A stretch of DNA of 50,638 nucleotides, from NCBI GenBank assembly GCA_902749685.1, contig CACVKW010001446.1, forward strand, positions 1-50,638, in the 5' to 3' direction. A program made the position numbers and the translations under genes. How positions within the stretch are numbered: position 1 is the stretch's first letter; the number at the start of each line of letters is the position of its first letter. This document shows positions 44,319-50,638 of the stretch, piece after piece. This DNA comes from Olavius sp. associated proteobacterium Delta 1. Lineage in GTDB: Bacteria; Desulfobacterota; Desulfobacteria; Desulfobacterales; JAFDCJ01. The notes beneath the pieces are model-generated. The model had not been told where the DNA came from, searched no databases, and worked only from the letters and a program-made list of their open reading frames with translations.

Positions 44319-45425
44319 TTATGATATTTCTTTCTTTAATTGATGAACAATATAATTCTGTTCATCGAAAGTAAGATCATGGTACAGCGGCAGAACAAGA
44401 CAATGATGAAATGCGAACCGGCTGCCTGGCATGTCAAATTGAATTCTGCAATTCGAATTGGCATGAAAGGCTTTATGCATATGGAGGGCATAAGTTCCGA
44501 TCTGGACTTCAATCCCCTGGTTTCTGAGTTTTTCCATCACCGCATTGCGTTTTTTGATAAAAACACAAAAAGACTGATAGGAATGCTGGCCATCCGGAGT
44601 TATCAACGGAAGTTGAACATTGGGATCATCTTTCAAAAGCTCTATATAATTTTCGGCCAGTTCCCTTCGTCGCGAGAGCATGTCATCGATATTATCCATT
44701 TGAACCAAAGCGACTGCAGCCAGCAGGTCACTCATTTTAGAATTGGTACCGATCCGCTCAAAATTGGCTGTCAATCTGGAATCTTTTGTCCCCATGCCGA
44801 AATGCTTGTAAGACAGGATCCAATCGGCCCACTGGGAATTGTTTGTCGTAATCATTCCGCCTTCACCGGTGGTAATAAACTTACGGGGGTGTAAGCTGAA
44901 AACAGATATATCCGCTAAATTGCCGACAGGCTCTCCCTGATACCTTGCGCCAATTGAACAGGCCGCGTCTTCAATAATTATTAATTCATACTTTTGTTTT
45001 ATCTGATTTAAACGGCTGTAATCCAATGGATTGCCGAATATAGAGACCGGCAAAATAGCTTTGGTTTGCGGTGTAATGGCTTTTTCCAGGGCCCGGTAAT
45101 CGATGTTCATGGTATCGGGATCGACATCGACGATAATTGTTTTGGCGCCAACTATGGCGATCGCATCGGCTGTGGCCGGATAGGTATAATCCGGAATGAT
45201 TACTTCATCGCCGGCCTGGATGCCAATTGAACGCAGCGCGATTTCAAGTCCAGTTGTGCAGGAAGTGACGGCTAATGCATGATCGCAGCCGATGTATTGC
45301 TTGACTTTATCTTCAAATTCTCTGGTTACCGGCCCTTCTGTCAAAAAGCCGCTATCCAACACATCACACACCCTGGCTTTTACCGCATCCGTAATATAAG
45401 GTTTTATGAGGGGTATTTTTTTCAT
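44319..45425 (-). CDS. DegT/DnrJ aminotransferase, WbpE-like
   Basis: This PLP-dependent sugar aminotransferase of 368 aa begins MKKIPLIKPYITDAV and has TSCTTGLEIAL, IEDAACSIGA and the cofactor lysine K182 in SLHPRKFITTGEGG. It is of the WbpE/ArnB type. With the WbpB-WbpD fusion upstream it would convert UDP-3-keto-GlcNAcA to UDP-GlcNAc3NA. The ATG at 45425 is used because the upstream candidate at 45440 is TTG. The other DegT protein (34-35 kb) is clearly different. Confidence 0.85.
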   Translation of the reverse strand: MKKIPLIKPYITDAVKARVCDVLDSGFLTEGPVTREFEDKVKQYIGCDHALAVTSCTTGLEIALRSIGIQAGDEVIIPDYTYPATADAIAIVGAKTIIVDVDPDTMNIDYRALEKAITPQTKAILPVSIFGNPLDYSRLNQIKQKYELIIIEDAACSIGARYQGEPVGNLADISVFSLHPRKFITTGEGGMITTNNSQWADWILSYKHFGMGTKDSRLTANFERIGTNSKMSDLLAAVALVQMDNIDDMLSRRRELAENYIELLKDDPNVQLPLITPDGQHSYQSFCVFIKKRNAVMEKLRNQGIEVQIGTYALHMHKAFHANSNCRIQFDMPGSRFAFHHCLVLPLYHDLTFDEQNYIVHQLKKEIS

Positions 45426-45457
45426 ATTGTTATTCGGCAATCTTAACTTCTCGCAAT

Positions 45458-46468
45458 TTAATTTTTGACCTTTGCTCTTCTTTTTTCAACTTCGGCTTTA
45501 TGCATATTGCGCCAGGCAATCAATTGTTTCAGACCATCTTGTAAGGAGGTTTGAGCACTGAATCCGATTTCCTTTTTGGCTTTCTTTGGACAGCCGACCC
45601 GATTTTTAACAAAAGTCAGTCCCCCCTGTTTGTATTCAATCACCTGCTCGGATTCATTTATATCCAGTATCGTTTGCGCCAATTCTTTGATGGTCGTTTT
45701 GATCCCGGTTCCGACATTATAAAATTCATCAGTGGTGTCCGCTTTCATGGCGCAGATGTTGGCCCTGGCGCAATCTTCAACTGCGATGAAATCATAGGCC
45801 TGGGAGCCGTCGCCATAAACAACCGGAGGCAAACCATTGTCAAGATTGTCAAGTATCTTCATAATGACCGCAATATAGGTCCCTTGATAGTCCTGGCGGG
45901 CCCCAAATACGTTCATATATCTTAAGCCGGCGAAATCAAAATGCTTATCAGTGTCCCGGTAGCGATGATACAAGGCTCGGCACATTTGTTCTCCGGCGAC
46001 TTTAGTGGCACCGTAAAAATTTGTGTTATTATGCGGGTGGCTTTCCGTCATCGGCTCTTCAACTGCATCACCATAAACAGAGGCCGATGAGGAATACACC
46101 AATCGTCTAATACCGTTATTGATAATGGCTTCGAGGACATTGAAGGTTCCTCCGACATTGACTTCAAAGGCGGAACGCGGATAATCATAGCAATGAAGCA
46201 GCCAGAGTGCAGCAAGATGAAAAACACCATCGATGCCTTGCATGGCATCATTGAGAATATCCCGTTGTAAGAGTTCACCACCCAGTTCGAAGATTTTGAC
46301 TCGAGGATCCTTTAAAGCATCGACAAGATTTTCCTCGCTGCCACGCGTAAAATTGTCATAAATCCGTATTTCGGAGACATCTTCCAGAATCAATTGATCC
46401 ACTAAATGTGAACCAATAAAACCCGCGCCACCAATAACTAAGAATTTTTTCCCCTTTAGATCCATCAT
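45458..46468 (-). CDS. NAD-dependent NDP-sugar epimerase/dehydratase (extended SDR)
   Basis: This 336-aa SDR has GGAGFIGSHL at 13-22, SSSASVYGD, and catalytic Y152-GAT-K156, then GLRYMNVFGARQDYQG. It resembles UDP-HexNAc 4-epimerases (WbpP-like) and related proteins found in O-antigen loci. AAGGTGA lies before two ATG codons, so translation could start at 46468 or 46465. The gene follows the 456-bp scar region and precedes the WbpE-like gene by 32 bases. Which sugar it epimerises is not clear. Confidence 0.85.
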   Translation of the reverse strand: MMDLKGKKFLVIGGAGFIGSHLVDQLILEDVSEIRIYDNFTRGSEENLVDALKDPRVKIFELGGELLQRDILNDAMQGIDGVFHLAALWLLHCYDYPRSAFEVNVGGTFNVLEAIINNGIRRLVYSSSASVYGDAVEEPMTESHPHNNTNFYGATKVAGEQMCRALYHRYRDTDKHFDFAGLRYMNVFGARQDYQGTYIAVIMKILDNLDNGLPPVVYGDGSQAYDFIAVEDCARANICAMKADTTDEFYNVGTGIKTTIKELAQTILDINESEQVIEYKQGGLTFVKNRVGCPKKAKKEIGFSAQTSLQDGLKQLIAWRNMHKAEVEKRRAKVKN

Positions 46469-46498
46469 TCACCTTAAATTAAAATTTTATTTTTTGAT

Positions 46499-46660
46499 TT
46501 AATCAGACAATATGCTTATAATTTTTCTGCCTGCGGTACCGTCGCCATATAATTTAAGACCACAATTCATTGATTTCTCCTTCATTTTTTTATACGCGTG
46601 ATAGATATTGTTCGAATCAAATGGTGTATCTCGCTCGCGGAGCGCTTCCCTGCTTAATAT
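46499..46660 (-). pseudogene. C-terminal remnant resembling a UDP-GlcNAc 2-epimerase (WecB/WbpI-like)
   Basis: Between a TGA at 46661-46663 and the TAA at 46499-46501 the minus strand reads SREALRERDTPFDSNNIYHA and ends KLYGDGTAGRKIISILSD. The end resembles the terminal NPYGDGKAxERIV segment of hydrolysing/non-hydrolysing UDP-GlcNAc 2-epimerases. No start codon or catalytic part remains. The location beside WbpB-WbpD and WbpE-like genes is where a WbpI-type 2-epimerase would be expected. Assignment is by eye on about 53 residues. Confidence 0.45.
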
Positions 46661-46721
46661 TCAACCCTTTTTCTTCAAGCAATTACCATAAACCACTCGT
46701 TATGCATTTGATCAGATGTGA

Positions 46722-46922
46722 TCATGAAGTTGTAAGGATTGGTTTGATTCCCATTCCACGCAGCTCAACATACTTTTCAAGCACCCTCCTGTCTAATATC
46801 TCACAACCAAAGGACGGATCAAAAACCTGGTCAAAACTGAGATTTCTGGCCTGTCTCCTCAACTCGGCCACAACCTGGGTATCCGCCTTTCGATTTGTTG
46901 ATCCAACTCTTACAAATGACAT
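46722..46922 (-). pseudogene. Fragment of a divergent AAA/AlbA-type regulator-like protein
   Basis: A 66-codon stretch begins MSFVRVGSTNRKADTQVVAE and continues RRQARNLSFDQ, ending MGIKPILTTS. The VRVGSTNRxAD and ARxLSFD pattern is characteristic of the middle of predicted ATP-binding transcriptional-regulator/helicase-like proteins (divergent AAA_4/AlbA_2, RecG-related). Those are several hundred residues long, so this is debris from an unrelated gene. It abuts the stop of the WbpB-WbpD fusion (46925) by two bases. Confidence 0.5.
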
Positions 46923-46924
46923 TA

Positions 46925-48601
46925 TTAATTCGAAATAGGCTCTAAGCCATGTTCGGTTTTTATATATTTTTTTCCACAAGTCAGGCATTCCAAATCATCC
47001 GGCAGGCGTTCGCCGCATTCACAGGCCCAGCCAATCTGCCGGGCGGGGTTGCCGACAACCAAAGCGTAATCGGATATGTTTTTGTTAACCACTGCACCGG
47101 CGCCAATGAAACAATAGCGGCCCAACGTGACGCCACAGACGATCGTGGCGTTGGCTCCAATGGTCGCCCCTTTTTTCACCAGGGTGGCTCGCACCTGATC
47201 CATCTTGCCGATCTCAGCCCTGGGGTTGTATATATTGGTGAACACCATTGACGGCCCGCAGAATACGCCCTCTTCGAGCATAACACCCTTGAAGACGGAG
47301 ACATTATTCTGAATCTTGCAGCCTTTGCCGATACTGACCTCCGGCCCAACGACCACATTTTGACCGATGTTGCAGTTTTTCCCGATTCTGGAATTGGAAA
47401 GCACATGCGAAAAGTGCCAGATCTTGGTCCCTCGACCGATCGCAATATTCTCATCAATAACCGCAGTCGGGTGGATGAAAGCGCCTTGCGCATTAGCTCG
47501 CAGCTCGTAGCGGGTTGCTCGTGAGCTAATCGGACTTTTTTCAGATTGCATGCCTGGGGCTTCACTCAAAACAATTTTACGACCATGGTCATTGAGCGAA
47601 GCCTGACTGGCATTTAGAATTTCAAGGACTTTTAGCCCTTCCTGGCCGTCCGTTCGCGGTTGGGTGCCGTTGGACATACAGTCGAGGAAATGTTTGCACT
47701 CCCCTTGCAAAGGCTCCTGCTGCTCGATTTCCACTTTTTCCGGATCCGCCTTGGTGGGAACGGGCATGTTGTTTTTCCAATTGATCTGATGGGGGTATAA
47801 AAGCAGTTTATCCGCCCAGGGTAGCGTGTCGTCAAAAACAGCCATTTTTCTTTCTCCGACGACTACCAATTTTTGTTCTTTGAATGGATGGAGCCAGGAA
47901 ACAAAAATGTGGGCCCGCAACCCTGAAGGAAACACCATGTGGGTGGTGGTGACATCCGCGATTTGTTTATGCAGGTAGTTGCCGCCGGTGGTAATCAGGC
48001 TTTCCGGCTCCTCACCTGCCAGGGATAGAATCATGGATATATCATGGGGCGCAAAGGACCAGAGAATATTTTCTTCCCGTCTAATTTTACCCAGATTCAG
48101 GCGGTTGGAATAAATGTAATTGGTCCGGCCCAAATCACCTGAATGGGTCAGTTCCTTCAGGCGGATAAATACCGGGTGATACTGCAAGAGATGGCCGACC
48201 ATGAGAACAAGGTCTCGCTTTTGGGCTATTTCAATCAACTCCTGCCCTTCATGCTCCCGCAGAACCAGCGGTTTTTCGACATACACGTGTTTGCCGGCCA
48301 GCAGGCTCTCCCGGGCAAGGTTGAAATGGGTTTCAGCCGGAGTTGCAATTGCGACGCCGGCGATATCTGATCGTGATAACACATCGCTCAGCGCCAGGCA
48401 TGTGTCCAAACCATCGTATTGATCCTTCAAACTCGATAGAAGCGCTTCATTTTTATCGCATACTAGTTTCAGGGAACTGAGACTATAAAAGTTTCGAACC
48501 AAATTTTTTCCCCAGTAACCGCCTCCGATGACGGCGACGGATGGAGCGTCACCTTTAGGTAATGGGTCATAGGTGAGGGGTGATGGATTACTTTTTGGCA
48601 T
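46925..48601 (-). CDS. WbpB-WbpD fusion: Gfo/Idh/MocA oxidoreductase plus hexapeptide N-acetyltransferase
   Basis: From the ATG at 48601 (558 aa) the N-terminal part has the Rossmann motif VAVIGGGYWGKNLVRNF at 22-38 and EKP at 109-111, typical of Gfo/Idh/MocA dehydrogenases. From about residue 375 a left-handed beta-helix follows (FIHPTAVIDENIAIGRGTKI), as in WbpD/WlbB acetyltransferases, ending in a zinc-ribbon of C527, C529, C539 and C542. The two activities are successive to WbpE: 3-oxidation of UDP-GlcNAcA and N-acetylation of the 3-amino group, giving UDP-GlcNAc3NAcA. GGAG five bases before the chosen ATG favours it over the ATG at 48616. Confidence 0.88.
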   Translation of the reverse strand: MPKSNPSPLTYDPLPKGDAPSVAVIGGGYWGKNLVRNFYSLSSLKLVCDKNEALLSSLKDQYDGLDTCLALSDVLSRSDIAGVAIATPAETHFNLARESLLAGKHVYVEKPLVLREHEGQELIEIAQKRDLVLMVGHLLQYHPVFIRLKELTHSGDLGRTNYIYSNRLNLGKIRREENILWSFAPHDISMILSLAGEEPESLITTGGNYLHKQIADVTTTHMVFPSGLRAHIFVSWLHPFKEQKLVVVGERKMAVFDDTLPWADKLLLYPHQINWKNNMPVPTKADPEKVEIEQQEPLQGECKHFLDCMSNGTQPRTDGQEGLKVLEILNASQASLNDHGRKIVLSEAPGMQSEKSPISSRATRYELRANAQGAFIHPTAVIDENIAIGRGTKIWHFSHVLSNSRIGKNCNIGQNVVVGPEVSIGKGCKIQNNVSVFKGVMLEEGVFCGPSMVFTNIYNPRAEIGKMDQVRATLVKKGATIGANATIVCGVTLGRYCFIGAGAVVNKNISDYALVVGNPARQIGWACECGERLPDDLECLTCGKKYIKTEHGLEPISN

Positions 48602-48971
48602 TTTTTCTCCTGTCATCGCATGTACAGCTGAGAGTAGTAGGACGCTTGGGCCTGTCGTTCCAAAGCTTGGTTATATGGAGCTCGAACAGATCTGTATCTT
48701 CGATTTCAGTCTTGCCGACCATGTCATAAATTAACTCGATGGCCCTGGCATGACCAACAACTTCATGATGATCCTTTAATGGCTTGCCGGCAACAGTCAG
48801 ACCCTCCTCAATGACGAATTTGGTCTCGCCAAGGGTCAGGGTATTTCCTTCAATGGCCGTTGACGTGTGGGTCCAGAGGTCGCGCAGTTGCGCCTTTAAA
48901 GCGGTTTTTATATCGGAATCAAGGTGTTGGAAAAACTCCATTTTGAATATGCTGATCGATTCCGGGTTCAA
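48588..48971 (-). pseudogene. N-terminal fragment of a Fic/DOC-domain protein
   Basis: This 127-codon frame has HTSTAIEGNTLTLGET at 35-50, a classic N-terminal Fic segment: S37-TAI-E41-G42 fits the inhibitory [ST]xxxE[GN] motif. The catalytic HPFxDGNGR region, about 100 residues later in complete Fic proteins, is absent: after TKLW the sequence becomes unrelated and basic. The frame overlaps the start of the WbpB-WbpD gene by 14 bases. It looks like a gene truncated when the polysaccharide operon was joined here, and it cannot AMPylate. It may be only a relic. Confidence 0.7.
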
Positions 48972-49151
48972 GGTTCAAAGGTTACCAATGGTGGACGCTG
49001 CCCGCCATGTTAATCAAGATTCTGAATACCCCACATATCCTTTTGGTGTGATGGCTTGATATACATGACGAAGACAGAATTTTTTTGATATAAGCTGTTT
49101 AGAAGCTTTTCAACCCTGAACGTTGAAGCCGGCTCGGCTGAACCGCTCAAC

Positions 49152-50312
49152 CTATGTTAAATTATGATCCCAGCGCACCTTTCGATAAATCTGTTCCGGC
49201 CTGATGGCTTTTTTGTGTTTGGCGGCAAATTCAATCATTTCAGCAAGAACTTTATCGGTTAAAAATTGCGGTTTGAGGCCCAGGTCCAGCAATCCCGTAT
49301 GTGCCGGATTGTAGTAGTGTTCTTCAGCCTCTTTGCGCGGATTCTCGACAGCTGAAATGTCAGCTTTGAATCCCATTGAGCGCGCCACCCGCTGAACCTT
49401 TTGGGCGAGTTGATTAACGCTGAAGGTTTCGGTAAACTGGTTCAAAATTCTCAATTCACCTTTGGCCGCAGGATTTTCAACCGAAAGCCGCACACAATTC
49501 AGGGTGTCCATTAGATTGAGATATCCTCTGGTCTGGCCGCCCTTGCCATACACCGTCATGGGATAGTCAGCCACGGCCTGGATTACGAACCGGTTGAGTA
49601 CGGTGCCGAACAGCTCGTCATAATTTAAAAAAGGGTACAGATTTTCATCAATTCGATTCTCTTCCGTGAAGATGCCGTATACGGGTCCCTGCATCAGGTC
49701 GGTAACGCGAAGTCCCCAAGTCCGCACATAGAACCACAACAAATCTGTGTCCATGATTTTGGTGGTGTGGTACAGGCTGCCGGCTTGACGCGGATACAGA
49801 AATTTTTGATGCCGCCCCTTGTGATCGACTTCAAGCCAGCCCTCTTCAATATCAATGTCCGGGGTTCCATATTCTCCCATGGTGCCGAGCTTTACGATGT
49901 GGACGTCCGGATTGAATTGCTGCACGGCGAAAATGACATTGGCCGTGACTTCGAGGTTGTTGCACAACGTCAGTGTGGCCGCAGAACGGTTTAACATGGA
50001 ATAAGGTGCGGCAGGCTGCTCCGCATAATGTATTATTGCTTCGGGTGAAAACTCGCGAAACACTTCATCGACAAATTCCCATTTTGTTAAGTCGCCGATG
50101 AAAGCGGGAATGTGGTAACCTGATGTGGACTCCCACGAAGCGGTTCGCTGATGCAGATTGGGAACGTCAACTAACGGCTCAACATTTTCTTCCCGGCACA
50201 GGGATCTACGCAGATAGTTGTCGACGACGGCAACGTTATGCCCTTGAGCGGTCAGATGCATCGCGGTCGGCCAGCCTAAATATCCGTCACCGCCTAAAAT
50301 TAAAATCTTCAT
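49152..50312 (-). CDS. sqdB: UDP-sulfoquinovose synthase-like protein
   Basis: This 386-aa protein closely matches the plan of plant SQD1, archaeal Agl3 and bacterial SqdB: it starts LILGGDGYLGWPTAMHL, then HYAEQPAAPYSML at about 95-107, KLGTMGEYGTPDIDIEEG at 141-158, YGKGGQTRGYLNL and NPRKEAEEHYYNPAHT. The catalytic set is present as T144, Y181 and K185. The family forms UDP-6-sulfoquinovose from UDP-glucose and sulfite. The sulfolipid transferase SqdX/SqdD is not in view, and neighbouring genes are polysaccharide genes, so the sulfonated sugar may be for a surface glycan (inference). The start overlaps the upstream ORF by four bases (ATGA). Confidence 0.87.
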   Translation of the reverse strand: MKILILGGDGYLGWPTAMHLTAQGHNVAVVDNYLRRSLCREENVEPLVDVPNLHQRTASWESTSGYHIPAFIGDLTKWEFVDEVFREFSPEAIIHYAEQPAAPYSMLNRSAATLTLCNNLEVTANVIFAVQQFNPDVHIVKLGTMGEYGTPDIDIEEGWLEVDHKGRHQKFLYPRQAGSLYHTTKIMDTDLLWFYVRTWGLRVTDLMQGPVYGIFTEENRIDENLYPFLNYDELFGTVLNRFVIQAVADYPMTVYGKGGQTRGYLNLMDTLNCVRLSVENPAAKGELRILNQFTETFSVNQLAQKVQRVARSMGFKADISAVENPRKEAEEHYYNPAHTGLLDLGLKPQFLTDKVLAEMIEFAAKHKKAIRPEQIYRKVRWDHNLT

Positions 50313-50530
50313 CGGGATTTTTCCAGCAGTTTGTGAGTGAGGAGGAATTCGGCCAAATCGCTTTGGGCAAGCGGGGTATGATTGGCTGAATGATAGGGTT
50401 TAACTACCGTCTTGTTAATAACATTAGAATAGCTGTAATCAATTTTTCGATATATACTCCCATAGGCGGGCAGCAAGACAAAATATTTAGTCAACTCCAA
50501 AGCTCTTCTGATTTCCTCTTCATTCATCAA
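50309..50530 (-). CDS. Truncated protein of unknown function at the right repeat border
   Basis: This 73-aa frame begins MMNEEEIRRALELTKYF and ends LAEFLLTHKLLEKSR. The frame is open above the ATG through QQWYEEL and into the 98-bp repeat, where it meets a TGA, so it seems to be the 3' end of a gene cut by the repeat. Its four-base overlap with the sqdB-like gene (ATGA) indicates the two were co-translated. I do not recognise a family. The mid-part GSIYRKIDYSYSN is polar and no membrane helix is present. Confidence 0.5.
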   Translation of the reverse strand: MMNEEEIRRALELTKYFVLLPAYGSIYRKIDYSYSNVINKTVVKPYHSANHTPLAQSDLAEFLLTHKLLEKSR

Positions 50531-50540
50531 CTCTTCATAC

Positions 50541-50638
50541 CATTGCTGTCCAAAATAAATTGAAAATCAAATACTGCCTTTAATAATAACAGGCAGTTAT
50601 AAACGCGAAATTGGTGATTTCGAAATCAGGTTATGCCT
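50541..50638. repeat. Right 98-bp terminal inverted repeat
   Basis: This is the exact reverse complement of bases 1-98. Its inner border is at 50541, read CATTGCTGTCC toward the window end. It cuts the reading frame of the 73-aa gene at 50309-50530: the frame continues into the repeat and stops at a TGA there, consistent with insertion into or beside a gene. The rest of the element is outside the window. Confidence 0.95.

Noticed and set aside
46923..46988. Upstream extension of the AAA-like fragment to an ATG at 46988
   Set aside because: That part lies inside the C-terminus of the WbpB-WbpD gene in another frame and shows no family pattern; the recognisable sequence begins at 46922.
49152..50312. 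Sulfolipid (SQDG) biosynthesis as the role of the sqdB-like gene
   Set aside because: Not excluded, but no SqdX/SqdD-type transferase is adjacent, and all neighbours are polysaccharide genes.
1..50638. CRISPR arrays, tRNA or rRNA genes, prophage or transposase genes
   Set aside because: None was seen; no regularly spaced repeats, cloverleaf-like segments or transposase motifs were found.
1..50638. Circular replicon closed by the terminal repeats
   Set aside because: The terminal copies are inverted, not direct, so they do not indicate a circular molecule.

Overview
The window is a 50.6-kb surface-polysaccharide locus, almost all of it on the minus strand (genes run from about 50.5 kb down to 0.1 kb). 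No taxonomic marker is present. The moderate G+C, the many Wbp/Leg-type sugar genes and a UDP-sulfoquinovose synthase suggest a Gram-negative bacterium, possibly a sulfate-reducing Desulfobacterota member; that assignment is inference. There are no rRNA, tRNA, CRISPR, transposase or phage genes. The first and last 98 bases are perfect inverted copies of each other, so both window ends lie in copies of one repeat, most simply an insertion-sequence end or another multicopy element at which the assembly stopped.

Right part (41.4-50.5 kb): a UDP-sulfoquinovose synthase-like gene, a truncated Fic gene, a WbpB-WbpD fusion, a scar with remnants of a UDP-GlcNAc 2-epimerase-like gene and an ATPase-like gene, an NDP-sugar epimerase, a WbpE-like aminotransferase, a methyltransferase and an asparagine-synthase-type amidotransferase. 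Together they point to 2,3-diacetamido-2,3-dideoxyuronic acid synthesis with later amidation, and possibly a sulfonated sugar.

Middle part (27.1-40.8 kb): a GT-C-like membrane protein and a KpsS-like glycosyltransferase, then a tightly overlapping operon for a nonulosonic (legionaminic/pseudaminic-type) acid: dehydrogenase, SDR dehydratase/epimerase, DegT aminotransferase, hexapeptide acetyltransferase, NeuB-type synthase, NeuA-type CMP transferase, PseG-like hydrolase, CBS-nucleotidyltransferase, and the HisH-HisF-WbpG acetamidino-forming set.

Next (22.9-27.1 kb): a compact four-gene module of a zinc-ribbon methyltransferase, a 77-aa exported protein with a DPGTGS motif, a two-domain NoeA-like methyltransferase and a membrane sulfatase-like enzyme. 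I consider this the best candidate for an undescribed system.

Left part (0.1-22.4 kb): two Wzx flippases, five GT4 glycosyltransferases, GT-C membrane proteins (one split by a frameshift, one reduced to a C-terminal piece), a second AsnB, and a plus-strand pair (GT2 and DUF354). The lipid-linked initiation functions follow: an SDR, a WecA-like transferase fused to half of a CapD-like protein, and a membrane UDP-GlcNAc 4,6-dehydratase. A frameshifted O-antigen ligase/polymerase remnant lies between the last two.

The genes fit a Wzx/Wzy-type pathway: sugars are activated, assembled on undecaprenyl phosphate by the WecA-like enzyme and the GT4s, flipped, polymerised or decorated in the periplasm, and modified by amidation, acetylation and methylation. 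No Wzz, Wza or Wzc and no ABC exporter are visible. The several broken genes and the uneven base composition show that the locus was assembled by repeated gene exchange.
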